Below are positions 1 through 8,371 of a stretch of 64,000 bases of DNA, in pieces. The notes under the pieces were generated by a model. It was not told the origin of the DNA. It ran no database searches and saw nothing but the letters and a program-made list of their open reading frames with translations. A program made the translations under genes and the position numbers. Within the stretch, counting starts at the first letter, position 1. The number at the start of each line of letters is the position of its first letter. The DNA is from Roseivirga sp. BDSF3-8 (GTDB lineage Bacteria > Bacteroidota > Bacteroidia > Cytophagales > Cyclobacteriaceae): contig NZ_JBGNFV010000001.1 in assembly GCF_041449215.1 (NCBI RefSeq), positions 3,117,001 to 3,181,000 on the forward strand, given 5' to 3'.

Positions 1-602
1 AGTGACCCTATGAATAAGCCTATTGAGGCTCCCAAATGAAATGGAAACCCAGGAATAAAGTAAGTGAGAAGGAAAATACACATCCAAAAAAAAGGGTATT
101 TGAGGGTGTGCCAGATTATTTTTCTTTTATCCAAGTTGAGTACTTTGAAGGTCTCAGAAATATACCGGCACTGTTGTACCATCATCATTTCTCCAGGGTA
201 AAAATGCAGAAAGTTGATGGTTTTTGAAAGGGGTAGTAGGTAGGGCTTATGTCTGAGCTATTCCTGCAGACGGTGGCTGAAAAGTAGATGAAGGGGGGGC
301 TACATGCTGCCAGGCCGGGTACAACCCTGTGGAAATGATAAAACGATGCTTTCAGGAGGAGATTAACTTCGCGGCAGAAAGGGAATAGATGGTTGGTAAG
401 TGGGATTGAAATAATTTAAGCTTAGCTAAAATTATAATTGTAGCTTATTGGCAGATCCAATCAATAAAGATTTCTTTAAGGACGGCTTTAACTAAATGTA
501 TTTCCATTTTATATTAAAATAACCTCCTTAGGTTTCCGGAAGAAGAAATAATATAGAAAAGAGACCTTCCGACAAGGTCTTCCCTTCAAAAGTTTACCAA
601 AG
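1..602. other. Left-edge region without a recognisable gene
   Basis: About 600 bases at the window edge. The only open frame, 63 codons at 36-227 on the plus strand, looks random in composition and has no recognisable motif, so I do not call it. The one supported element is a hairpin near 562-580 that suits termination of the minus-strand lipoprotein gene on its right. The rest is AT-rich and shows nothing I can name. Confidence 0.5.
552..580 (-). terminator. Hairpin terminator of the NTF2-like lipoprotein gene
   Basis: A 7-bp perfect stem (AGACCTT 562-568 with AAGGTCT 574-580) and a 5-base loop. Read on the minus strand it is followed by a T-rich stretch. It lies about 20 bases past the stop codon of the minus-strand gene that ends at 603. 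Confidence 0.55.
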
Positions 603-1112
603 TCACTCATCAATCCCATAAATAGTTGTGTGCATGCCGGCGATTTTCCATTGGCCGTCTACTTTTTCCATGAGGCGGGTTTCGCGCTTACGTCCGCGAA
701 TTGAGTCCTGCTGCTGGTAGCTGACCCAGGCCCCGTCATCATATAGACGTACATCGATGTCATCAACCAAAGATGGGAGGGGTTCCGGTTCGGGGTGTGC
801 CTCTATAAATTCCTTTACGAAGCGGCTGATCTCCTGCCATCCGATTGATTCGGAGTGGCTGTTGTCTGCAAAGTTGATATAGGTTTTGGATACGGCAGGG
901 GAGTGAACCCAATACTCCTGCCAGGCTTGATAATCTCTCTGGAAAGCGGCCCTGGTTTCATTATTCAGGGTTTGGATAATGGCATCCTTTTCTTGCCGAA
1001 GGTCGGGTGCCGGGCTTATTATATCATGAGGTGCTTCTTTTTGATCATTGATGCATCCGGCTCCGCCGGTCAGCACACTGATAAGGATCAGGAGAAGGGC
1101 TGCATTCTTCAT
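603..1112 (-). CDS. NTF2-like (SnoaL/DUF4440-type) lipoprotein
   Basis: A 169-residue exported protein. The N terminus is a short positive start, a hydrophobic stretch and a lipobox LTGGAGC, so Cys20 is the expected lipidation site. The rest fits the small alpha+beta NTF2-like fold: an N-terminal helix with DAIIQTLNNE, a central tryptophan-rich stretch (QAWQEYW), and C-terminal strands ending in GQWKIAGMHTT, a pattern typical of DUF4440/SnoaL-like domains. These domains may be enzymes or ligand binders; no catalytic residues can be assigned, so substrate and role are unknown. It is transcribed alone and has its own terminator. Upstream lies an unusual AT-rich inverted repeat at 1152-1179. Confidence 0.75.
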   Translation of the reverse strand: MKNAALLLILISVLTGGAGCINDQKEAPHDIISPAPDLRQEKDAIIQTLNNETRAAFQRDYQAWQEYWVHSPAVSKTYINFADNSHSESIGWQEISRFVKEFIEAHPEPEPLPSLVDDIDVRLYDDGAWVSYQQQDSIRGRKRETRLMEKVDGQWKIAGMHTTIYGIDE

Positions 1113-1151
1113 GTTTGCATTCGGTTTATTTTTCAGGAGATGTAGGCGCTC

Positions 1152-1179
1152 TTATTTTAAGGGCAGTCTCTTAAAATAA
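1152..1179. promoter_or_regulatory. AT-rich inverted repeat upstream of the lipoprotein gene
   Basis: Perfect 10-bp arms TTATTTTAAG and CTTAAAATAA with an 8-base spacer. The core CTTATTTTAA occurs again at about 1220-1229. Lying between a minus-strand lipoprotein and plus-strand pyc, it could be an operator or a short hairpin. No regulator is identifiable. The rest of the 1113-1414 gap shows nothing else I can name. Confidence 0.35.
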
Positions 1180-1414
1180 CATATTTCTGACTTCAAAGTG
1201 GGGTAGAAAGGTGGCGTTTCTTATTTTAATACGTGGCCATTTGTCTTTCTATGGACGGTACAGACATTATCTCACCGAAAACGTTTGCAAAGTCCTTTTA
1301 CCCTGAAGATTTTTTTTAATTTTAGAGCAGAATGAACAACAGCCTGGGTAAAGCGGTCTCATAGTCGTGGCACCCGCCCATTTTTTGCTGACATAAATTG
1401 ACCTATCTTTTTAC

Positions 1415-4400
1415 ATGACCGAAGAGCTCAAGAAAATTGATAAGCTGCTGGTGGCGAACCGGGGCGAGATTGCCATCCGGATCCTTCGCGCAGCTTCCGA
1501 ACTCCGGATTAACACCGTTGCGATGTATACCTACGAGGACCGCTACAGTCTGCACCGCTATAAGGCGGATGAGGCTTACCAGATCGGTCGCGATGATGAC
1601 CCGCTAAAGCCTTACCTGGACATAGAGGAGATCATCAGTGTGGCCAAGCGGAACGGCATCGACGCGATACACCCGGGATACGGCTTTTTGTCTGAAAACA
1701 CCCGCTTTGCACAGCGCTGCCGTGAGGAAGGTATCGTATTCGTAGGGCCTGTACCGGAAGTGATGCAGCGCCTGGGCGATAAGGTAATGGCCAAGGAGGT
1801 GGCGATAGAGGCGAATGTGCCGGTGATAGAGGACAGCAAAGAGAAGCTGACTACTTATGAGATCGCACAGAAGGAGGCTAACCGGATAGGTTACCCGATC
1901 ATGATCAAGGCAGCCTCCGGCGGCGGCGGTCGTGGTATGCGTGTGGTAAAAAATGACCAGGAGCTTAAAAATGGCTACTCGGAAGCGCGTAAGGAGGCGG
2001 AAAAGGCCTTTGGTGACAGTACGGTATTCCTGGAGAAGTTCATTGACTCACCCAAGCACATAGAGGTGCAGATCATGGGTGATAACTACGGCAATATTGT
2101 GCACCTGTATGAGCGCGACTGTTCTGTACAGCGCCGCTTTCAGAAGGTGGTGGAGGTAGCGCCCTGTGCTACCCTGAGCCAGGAAGCCAAAGACAGGATA
2201 TACGAATATGCGCTTTCCATAGCCCGCAGTGTAAACTACAATAACGTAGGTACGGTGGAGTTCCTGGTGGATAAGGATGAGAACATCTACTTTATAGAAG
2301 TAAACCCCCGGATACAGGTAGAGCACACGATCACGGAGGAGGTGACGGGCATAGACATTGTACGCTCACAGATACTGATCGCGCGCGGGCATGCTCTTAC
2401 GGACCCCCGGATCTTTATCAATAGCCAGGAGGATGTGAAGTGTAACGGCTTTGCGATACAGTGCCGGATTACTACGGAAGATCCGGAGAATAATTTCCGG
2501 CCGGATTACGGTACCATCATTGCCTACCGGAATGCGGGTGGCTTCGGTATCCGACTGGACGAGGGTAGTAGTTACCCTGGCGTAACGATCTCGCCTTTCT
2601 TTGACTCTATGCTGGTGAAGATCAGCGCGAGCGGCCGTACGCTGAAGGGGGCGAGCCAGCGGCTGCACCGTGCGCTGCGTGAGTTCAGGATCAGGGGAGT
2701 GAAAACGAATATCGGCTTCCTGGAGAATGTGATCTCGAACCCGGTATTTTATAATGGTGAGGCTACGGTGAAGTTCATCGATAATCACCCGGACCTGTTC
2801 AGTATTTCGCCTAAGCTGGACCGCGGTACGCGTATGCTGCGCTACCTGGCGGATGTATCGGTAAACGGGAACCCTGATGTGGCGGGCAAGGTGGAGCCTG
2901 GGCGTACTTTCAGAACGCCTAAGGTGCCTGACTTTGACCGTTTTGGTGAATACCCGAAAGGTACGCGTGACAAGCTGAAGGAGCTGGGCCGCGATGGCTT
3001 TATCAACTGGCTGAAGGAAAGTCGTCAGATTCAGTATACGGATACGACCTTCCGCGATGCGCACCAGAGCCTGCTGGCTACGCGGGTACGTACGATCGAT
3101 ATGATGAAGGTGGCGGAAGGGTTTGCGAAAAACCACCCGAAGACCTTTAGTATGGAGGTATGGGGGGGCGCTACTTTTGATGTGGCTATGCGCTTCCTGC
3201 ATGAAAGCCCCTGGAAACGGCTGGCGATGCTGCGGGAGGCTATTCCTAATATCCTCTTCCAGATGCTGCTTCGCGGCTCTAACGGGGTGGGGTATAAGGC
3301 ATACCCTGATAACCTGATTGAGAACTTCATTGAAAAGGCGGCGGAAACGGGCATCGATATCTTCCGCATATTCGACTCGCTGAACTGGGTGGAGAATATG
3401 AAGGTGAGTATCCGCACGGTACGCGAGCGGACGGACGCCCTGGCGGAGGCGGCTATATGCTATACAGGCGAGCTTAGCGACAAGAACAATACAAAGTATA
3501 CGCTGCAGTACTACCTGGACCTGGCGCGCCAGCTGGAGGATGAGGGTGCGCACATCCTGGCGATTAAAGACATGGCGGGTCTGCTGAAGCCTTACGCGGC
3601 GCAAGTGCTGGTGAGCGAACTGAAGAAGGCGGTGGATATACCGATCCACCTGCATACGCATGACACGAGCAGCGTACAGTCTGCTACTTACCTGCAGGCG
3701 ATAGAGGCTGGCGTGGATGTGGTGGATGTGGCGCTTAGCTCACTCAGTGGCCTTACCTCACAGCCTAACTTTAACTCGGTAGTGGCTTTTATGCAGGGGA
3801 GTAAGCGCGAGACGCCTTTTAACCTGCAGAGCCTGAATGACTATGCAAACTACTGGCTGGACGTACGTGAGTACTACTATCCGTTTGAGAGTGAGCTGAA
3901 AGCCGGCACGGCGGAGGTGTATGACCATGAGATTCCCGGCGGGCAGTACTCTAACCTGCGGCCGCAGGCACGTGGCCTCGGGCTTGAGCATAAGTTTGAG
4001 GAGATCAAGCGGAACTACGCCATCGTGAATAAGATGTTTGGTGACATAGTCAAGGTAACGCCCAGCTCTAAGGTGGTGGGGGACATGGCCATGTTCATGA
4101 CCTCTAACGGTCTTACCGAGCAGGATATTTATAAGAAGGGACAAAGCCTGAGCTTTCCTGATAGCGTAGTGGACATGTTCCGTGGCAACCTGGGACAGCC
4201 TCCGGGCGGATGGCCAGAGAAGCTGAGCGATATCATTCTGAAGAATGAGAAGCCTTTTACGGACCGCCCCAATGCGCACCTGGAACCTGTGGATTTCGAC
4301 AAGGAATTTGAAGCGTTTGAGAAGGAGTTTGAGCGGACTAACTTCCTTGACTTCCTGAGCTACAAGCTCTACCCAAGGGTATTCCGCCAATACCATGAGC

Positions 4401-4864
4401 ACTTTATGCGCTACGGTGAGGTGATGAATCTGCCGACGCCTGCCTTCTTCTACGGCCTTAAAAACAATGAAGAGGTGCTGGTGGAAATAGGCCCTGGTAA
4501 GTCTATCATCGTAAAGATGCTGTACAGTAGTGAGCCTGATGAGGAGGGTATGCGTACGGTATCCTTTGAGCTGAATGGCCAGACGCGCCGTATCAGGGTA
4601 AGAGATAATACCTTCCAGGTAACCAAGGCCCTGCACCGTAAGGCTAAGGATACGGGCGAAGTAGGCTCACCGCTGCAGGGACGTATTGCCAGTATACTGG
4701 TACAAAAAGGCGACGCGGTACAGGAAGGAGCGGCCCTGTTTACTATTGAAGCGATGAAGATGGAAAGTACGGTGACCTCACCGGTAAGTGGTACGGTAGA
4801 GGAGATCGTGCTTACGGAAGGGGAAATGGTGGAGCAGGATGACCTAGTAATTGCCGTTGGGTAG
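1415..4864 (+). CDS. pyc: Pyruvate carboxylase
   Basis: Biotin-dependent carboxylation of pyruvate to oxaloacetate, the anaplerotic feed of the TCA cycle and gluconeogenesis; cytosolic, normally a tetramer. The single 1149-residue chain matches the length of single-chain pyruvate carboxylases. It holds a biotin carboxylase part (residues about 9-455) with the glycine-rich ATP-grasp loop ASGGGGRGM near 168 and EVNPRIQVEH near 296. A carboxyltransferase TIM barrel follows, starting with YTDTTFRDAHQS near 540, then the PC tetramerisation/allosteric region and a C-terminal biotinyl domain. The biotin lysine is in EAMKME (Lys1115). The ATG at 1415 puts the conserved KLLVANRGEIA right at the N terminus. 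The gene stands alone and ends in a strong terminator. Confidence 0.97.
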   Translation: MTEELKKIDKLLVANRGEIAIRILRAASELRINTVAMYTYEDRYSLHRYKADEAYQIGRDDDPLKPYLDIEEIISVAKRNGIDAIHPGYGFLSENTRFAQRCREEGIVFVGPVPEVMQRLGDKVMAKEVAIEANVPVIEDSKEKLTTYEIAQKEANRIGYPIMIKAASGGGGRGMRVVKNDQELKNGYSEARKEAEKAFGDSTVFLEKFIDSPKHIEVQIMGDNYGNIVHLYERDCSVQRRFQKVVEVAPCATLSQEAKDRIYEYALSIARSVNYNNVGTVEFLVDKDENIYFIEVNPRIQVEHTITEEVTGIDIVRSQILIARGHALTDPRIFINSQEDVKCNGFAIQCRITTEDPENNFRPDYGTIIAYRNAGGFGIRLDEGSSYPGVTISPFFDSMLVKISASGRTLKGASQRLHRALREFRIRGVKTNIGFLENVISNPVFYNGEATVKFIDNHPDLFSISPKLDRGTRMLRYLADVSVNGNPDVAGKVEPGRTFRTPKVPDFDRFGEYPKGTRDKLKELGRDGFINWLKESRQIQYTDTTFRDAHQSLLATRVRTIDMMKVAEGFAKNHPKTFSMEVWGGATFDVAMRFLHESPWKRLAMLREAIPNILFQMLLRGSNGVGYKAYPDNLIENFIEKAAETGIDIFRIFDSLNWVENMKVSIRTVRERTDALAEAAICYTGELSDKNNTKYTLQYYLDLARQLEDEGAHILAIKDMAGLLKPYAAQVLVSELKKAVDIPIHLHTHDTSSVQSATYLQAIEAGVDVVDVALSSLSGLTSQPNFNSVVAFMQGSKRETPFNLQSLNDYANYWLDVREYYYPFESELKAGTAEVYDHEIPGGQYSNLRPQARGLGLEHKFEEIKRNYAIVNKMFGDIVKVTPSSKVVGDMAMFMTSNGLTEQDIYKKGQSLSFPDSVVDMFRGNLGQPPGGWPEKLSDIILKNEKPFTDRPNAHLEPVDFDKEFEAFEKEFERTNFLDFLSYKLYPRVFRQYHEHFMRYGEVMNLPTPAFFYGLKNNEEVLVEIGPGKSIIVKMLYSSEPDEEGMRTVSFELNGQTRRIRVRDNTFQVTKALHRKAKDTGEVGSPLQGRIASILVQKGDAVQEGAALFTIEAMKMESTVTSPVSGTVEEIVLTEGEMVEQDDLVIAVG

Positions 4865-4891
4865 ACTCACATCCTGTTATTATGATACCTG

Positions 4892-4929
4892 AAGGCTGCC
4901 GGCTCTGTGCCGGCAGCCTTTTATTTTTT
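4892..4929 (+). terminator. Rho-independent terminator of pyc
   Basis: An 11-bp GC-rich perfect stem (4892-4902 with 4910-4920), a 7-base loop and a T-rich tail from 4919. It begins 28 bases after the pyc stop codon. Confidence 0.9.
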
Positions 4930-5039
4930 GAAGACAATGGTCTGATTGTGAGCCTGAAATGATTTTTTTAAAAGATTTCTTAAAAATTCTGTAAGAAACC
5001 TGCCGGGCTTGCTATTAACCTTATAAACAACACAGAATT

Positions 5040-5459
5040 ATGAGTACATCCATTTCACTTTCATCTTTGAAGAACTTTATCGCTCCTGGTATTTCGGTTT
5101 TAGGAAGAGTTCAGGTATCTGCTGCGGATACGGCGGGCCTTATACAGCAGGTAGTGAATAAATATGGGCTGCGTATGATCGAAAAGGGTGAAAATAACTG
5201 GAAGCTGCAGGTAGAGGGTATGCCTGTAGTGCCGCTGAGCCAGACTAAGGTAGTACTGGGCCTGAAGCCTGACCGGGAATGCTACGAGCGCCTGCACTCT
5301 TACCTTACGGTGACTGACACGGGGGAGGGTGGCCTCCTGGTAGAATCGCATGAGCGCATCATAGCAGGCACCCCTGCGGAGCGTAAGGTGTACAGGGAGG
5401 TTTTAGAAGCCAGGTTAAACCGCTTTATTGCTTACCTGAAAACGGCGACTAACCTGTGA
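5040..5459 (+). CDS. Hypothetical protein upstream of an ECF sigma gene
   Basis: A 139-residue soluble protein that I do not recognise. It has no signal peptide or membrane segment. The sequence alternates short strands and helices (VVPLSQTKVVLGLKPD, then a basic C-terminal helix ending RLNRFIAYLKTA). It lies 10 bases upstream of the ECF sigma gene and on the same strand, so it probably belongs to that transcription unit and may be cotranscribed with the sigma factor and its membrane partner. The ATG at 5040 is the first start after a long AT-rich gap. Coding composition matches its neighbours. Confidence 0.65.
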   Translation: MSTSISLSSLKNFIAPGISVLGRVQVSAADTAGLIQQVVNKYGLRMIEKGENNWKLQVEGMPVVPLSQTKVVLGLKPDRECYERLHSYLTVTDTGEGGLLVESHERIIAGTPAERKVYREVLEARLNRFIAYLKTATNL

Positions 5460-5469
5460 AAGCCGACTG

Positions 5470-5955
5470 ATGTCAGCAGAATTTTACGAAGAGTATATAG
5501 AGAACAACCGCGCCATTATTTATAAGATATGCCGTGCCTATGCCCGTAGCGAGGCGGACTTCCAGGACTTGTTTCAGGAGGTGTGCCTGCAGCTATGGAA
5601 AAGCCGCGACCGCTTTGATAACAGCAGTAAACTGAGCACGTGGATATATCGGGTGACGCTGAATACCTGCCTTACGATGACCCGCCATGAGAGGAGGGAG
5701 CCGGCTAAGGTAGCGGTGAGGGAGACTGACGTGGTAACCGGTCCGGCGGAGCCGGATGAGGAGAGCCTGCGGCTGGAGGCGCTCTACGCCGCTCTGAAGA
5801 AGCTGTCCGAAGCGGACCGGGCTGTTATCCTTCTGTACCTGGAAGAAAAAAGCTACAAGGAGATAGCGGAAATACTGGGTATAAGCCTGAGCAATGTAGG
5901 GGTGAAGATAAACCGTATCAAAACGAAACTGACGGAACTGATCACTAATGGATAA
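5470..5955 (+). CDS. RNA polymerase sigma factor, ECF type
   Basis: A 161-residue group 4 sigma factor. Region 2 spans roughly residues 8-70, with the DLFQEVCLQLWKS core helix and the -10 recognition stretch TWIYRVTLNTCL. Region 4 spans about 105-160, ending in a helix-turn-helix (YKEIAEILGISLSNVGVKINR). There is no extra C-terminal domain. The gene overlaps the next, a predicted four-helix membrane protein, by 8 bases; such translational coupling is typical of sigma/anti-sigma pairs. The signal it senses cannot be told from the sequence. Confidence 0.9.
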   Translation: MSAEFYEEYIENNRAIIYKICRAYARSEADFQDLFQEVCLQLWKSRDRFDNSSKLSTWIYRVTLNTCLTMTRHERREPAKVAVRETDVVTGPAEPDEESLRLEALYAALKKLSEADRAVILLYLEEKSYKEIAEILGISLSNVGVKINRIKTKLTELITNG

Positions 5956-6556
5956 TCTGAGCATAGAAACTATCTGGAAAAGTAATAGCCGGTCTGCCGT
6001 CTCTCTTCCCGGGGTGGCGGAGACGGCGGAAGCTTATCGTAACCGGTCAGGTAACGTGGTGGACCGTATTATGAGAACGGCGCGGCGCGAGCACCGGCTT
6101 TTCCTTGCCGTAGCGGCTATAGGTATTGCTGTGGCACTGGGTACCACTTACTACCTTACGGCGGCAGGTATAGCCCTCTTTACGGGCCTGATCATATGGA
6201 AGTATGTGGCTGAGATGAGGATGATGAAGCGCATCCGTATACAGGGGAGCACGTGTGACTACCTGATGAGGGTAAGGCGGCTTCTGCAGTGGTTCATGAA
6301 GGTATACCGCATAGGTTTTGGTCTGCTGACGCCTGTGTCTGTATTGGGAGGTATTGCTTTAGGGGCTTATAAGTCGGGCGCTTCTCTGTCCACTACCTTT
6401 ACGGACCCGGTGGTATTGGGCGTGGCCGGACTGGCGGCTGTGGGGGGTATCCTGGTTTCACGCCTGTGGCTCCGGCTTTGGGTGCAGACCTTTTATGGTA
6501 AGAAACTGCAGGAGATGGATCGGTTGATTGCTGAGCTAAGGGCAGAAGAAGGCTGA
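5948..6556 (+). CDS. Membrane protein coupled to the ECF sigma factor, candidate anti-sigma
   Basis: A 202-residue protein with a hydrophilic N-terminal arm of about 50 residues, then likely membrane helices at about 51-70, 71-87, 122-141 and 154-172, and a basic or amphipathic C-terminal helix. The start codon sits inside the end of the sigma gene (8-base overlap), so the two are almost surely co-translated. The N-terminal cytosolic arm is where an anti-sigma domain would sit, but I see no zinc-binding HxxxCxxC motif, so the anti-sigma role is inferred from context only. It could also be a membrane protein of unknown function. Confidence 0.7.
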   Translation: MDNLSIETIWKSNSRSAVSLPGVAETAEAYRNRSGNVVDRIMRTARREHRLFLAVAAIGIAVALGTTYYLTAAGIALFTGLIIWKYVAEMRMMKRIRIQGSTCDYLMRVRRLLQWFMKVYRIGFGLLTPVSVLGGIALGAYKSGASLSTTFTDPVVLGVAGLAAVGGILVSRLWLRLWVQTFYGKKLQEMDRLIAELRAEEG

Positions 6557-6573
6557 TTTACCAGCTGAAGGCA

Positions 6574-7023
6574 TCAGGGGGTAATGGTGGGGGCCTGCCA
6601 TTTTAAATTTCCTCGATCGGCTTTCTTTCGCAGCAGTAGAGGCAGGGTCTTGGGCAGGCAATAGACCTCTACCCTGCCGACTCCCCGCCGGACGATGTCC
6701 AGCTCTTTGGCTGCTGCCAGCGACAGGTCTATTATTCTGCCGTTCACGAAGGGACCCCGGTCTGTAACGACTACGGTAAGCGAGTGGCCGGTCTCCGGGT
6801 TTTTCACCAGGAGCAGGGTGCCAAAAGGGAGGGTTTTATGGGCTGCGGTGTACAGGCTCCCTCTGTATGGCTGTCCGCTGGCGGTAGGGCGGCCTTCAAA
6901 GCGTGCAGCATAGTAGCTGGCAAGCCCCTGCTCGGTGCATTCCTGAGCCTGAGCTGTCTTTGCCAGTCCTAAACAAAGCAGCAGTGCTGCAAACAGAACT
7001 TTTATGTTCTGTTCAGGCTGCAC
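6574..7023 (-). CDS. RlpA-like double-psi beta-barrel protein
   Basis: A 149-residue exported protein with a signal peptide; likely cleavage follows AKTAQA near residue 26. The mature part is an RlpA-type double-psi beta-barrel with family signatures LASYYAARFEGRPTASG, KTLPFGTLLLV, TVVVTDRGPF and GRIIDLS. RlpA proteins act on or bind glycan strands of peptidoglycan, some as lytic transglycosylases of naked glycans at the septum. There is no SPOR domain here, so septal targeting is not evident. It overlaps the upstream VOC gene by 11 bases, so the two are likely cotranscribed. Confidence 0.85.
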   Translation of the reverse strand: MQPEQNIKVLFAALLLCLGLAKTAQAQECTEQGLASYYAARFEGRPTASGQPYRGSLYTAAHKTLPFGTLLLVKNPETGHSLTVVVTDRGPFVNGRIIDLSLAAAKELDIVRRGVGRVEVYCLPKTLPLLLRKKADRGNLKWQAPTITP

Positions 7024-7375
7024 AGGCCCTGGCTTTTACAAACCGGAGCTTATTTCCATATGGGTCTGTGAGGGAGAATGAAAGGTTGCCTTCAGGGCCA
7101 GTGGTCAGGGACTCGTCCACCTCCTGACAGAGTAGCTCTGTAGCCGTTTGGTGGAAGCTCTCCAGGTGGTCGGTGGTGATCAGGTACACCTTCTGCCGGA
7201 AGGCATTGTTATCATTGTCTGTTTCTCTGCTATCCGTGGTGCATACAAGCTGAGTATTACCATAGTCGAACACGTGGGAGTTTTCCGACAGGGACTGTCC
7301 CTGAGTATTAAAGAGTTCAGTGTAAAATGCTACCGCTGATCTCAGTTGAGGTACGGTCAGAAGTATCTTATTCAT
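7013..7375 (-). CDS. VOC (glyoxalase/bleomycin-resistance fold) family protein
   Basis: A 120-residue single-domain protein with two beta-alpha-beta-beta-beta halves typical of the vicinal oxygen chelate superfamily. The N-terminal strand and helix (ILLTVPQLRSAVAFYTELF) and C-terminal SFSLTDPYGNKLRFVKA are the usual start and end signatures. Family members include dioxygenases, isomerases and resistance proteins; the metal ligands are not clear here, so substrate is unknown. It precedes and overlaps the RlpA-like gene on the same strand. Confidence 0.8.
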   Translation of the reverse strand: MNKILLTVPQLRSAVAFYTELFNTQGQSLSENSHVFDYGNTQLVCTTDSRETDNDNNAFRQKVYLITTDHLESFHQTATELLCQEVDESLTTGPEGNLSFSLTDPYGNKLRFVKARACAA

Positions 7376-7841
7376 AACTTCACATTTTCGGGTTTACAAA
7401 ATCAGGATGCCTTATGCCTGGTCACAATTACCGGCCGGCTACCCTGTGTTGGTATGTTGAATACGACATACAAATCTAGGGTTCCGTTCCGATTTTACCC
7501 GGTTGAGGCATGTTCATCTTTATACTATTATGTAATGTTTTGGGTGGTTAGAATGTGTTAATAGGCTGAAACAGAAAGGCCTTCTAAGCACGTAATTATC
7601 TATATACATTCATTATATGAGTAAGGGGAAATGGGTGGGGTACTATGAGAGTGGAGTTTTTATTCTTGTAAGTCCCTATAAGTCAATGGAAACCCATTTT
7701 TCATTAGATAAACAGCCGTATTTTTCGACGAATGGTCGATTATGCCCGAAATTTAACATGCATATAATTTGACTATACATAGGCGTTTTTTCATCTTTAC
7801 AATAGTCATACTGACGTAAGAAAACACCTATTTTTCGTTCT
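7376..7841. other. Gene-poor gap
   Basis: About 465 AT-rich bases. No open frame with a credible composition; a 71-codon minus-strand frame overlaps the better-looking plus-strand gene at 7842 and is probably a shadow. I see no clear promoter, repeat or RNA in it. Confidence 0.4.
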
Positions 7842-8051
7842 ATGGAAGCATATAAATTTAAACAGATCGTGAATAGTCTGTCGGGGCTCAATCAGTCTCT
7901 GCAGGATATTCTCGCCCGGCTAAACCGCGATATGGAAGTGGTGAACCGGCACTTACAGGAGCAGCATGGAAAGGTGCTGCAGGAAAATATTGGGAGCAAC
8001 TACGAGTCTCCTAATTATTTGCTCGATACGGTGAACAGGTTTCAAAATTAA
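7842..8051 (+). CDS. Small hypothetical helical protein
   Basis: A 69-residue protein, polar and largely helical. Residues about 6-45 (FKQIVNSLSGLNQSLQDILARL) look amphipathic with coiled-coil potential. There is no signal peptide, membrane segment or known motif. It has its own ATG and a good terminator 90 bases past its stop. Function unknown. The short length leaves some doubt that it is real. Confidence 0.5.
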   Translation: MEAYKFKQIVNSLSGLNQSLQDILARLNRDMEVVNRHLQEQHGKVLQENIGSNYESPNYLLDTVNRFQN

Positions 8052-8098
8052 TTTCTGCTTACTCCGAAACTTGTTTATCCAAATACCGTTTTATATTT

Positions 8099-8106
8099 TA
8101 CATTTG
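8099..8106 (+). promoter_or_regulatory. Perfect Bacteroidota -7 element inside a palindrome
   Basis: TACATTTG fits TAnnTTTG exactly. It sits within the inverted repeat TTTTACA-TT-TGTAAAA (8096-8111). A TTG at 8071-8073 is a weak -33 candidate with rather wide spacing. Transcription from here would meet a terminator within about 55 bases. Confidence 0.35.
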
Positions 8107-8140
8107 TAAAACAAACCTGATTAACTCTCTGCTTGCACAG

Positions 8141-8167
8141 GCCCGGAACTATCCGGGCTTTTTTTTT
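8141..8167 (+). terminator. Hairpin terminator
   Basis: A 7-bp stem GCCCGGA/TCCGGGC, a 4-base loop and nine T. It probably ends the small gene at 7842-8051. Confidence 0.85.
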
Positions 8168-8371
8168 GCCCTCTTCCCAGCCAGATCTGTTTATCCCTGC
8201 CAGAAGATGATTCTTGTTAAATTCAGGCTATTTTTTCACCTATTTATTCAATTATAGTTCACTGAAAATGACGTGATTAATACTAATCGGGTATTTTTTT
8301 GTCGAATACTAATATGATTTTTGTGTTTAACCAATTAAATTCAAGGCCAGAATTCAGGAATAACCAGCAAT

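Larger units (their letters stand above)
8052..8371. other. Intergenic region with a terminator and a promoter-like element
   Basis: This 320-base gap holds a palindrome with an embedded TACATTTG (8099-8106) and a strong hairpin terminator (8141-8167). The part from 8170 to 8371, just before the Y1 transposase, is AT-rich and contains the 8-mer ATACTAAT twice, but no clear transposon end could be defined. Confidence 0.5.

Noticed and set aside
36-227. 63-codon plus-strand frame at the left edge
   Set aside because: No motif, unlikely composition, no promoter or terminator of its own.
1384-1411. TTTG and TATCTTTT as promoter of pyc
   Set aside because: Spacing is too short and the start point would fall at or after the ATG, so I do not call it.
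2366-3661. Long minus-strand open frame (431 codons) inside pyc
   Set aside because: Fully antisense to a certain pyruvate carboxylase; the composition is that of a mirrored frame (His, Arg, Leu, Gln rich) with no domain.
7676-7891. 71-codon minus-strand frame
   Set aside because: Overlaps the start of the better supported plus-strand gene at 7842; no motif.
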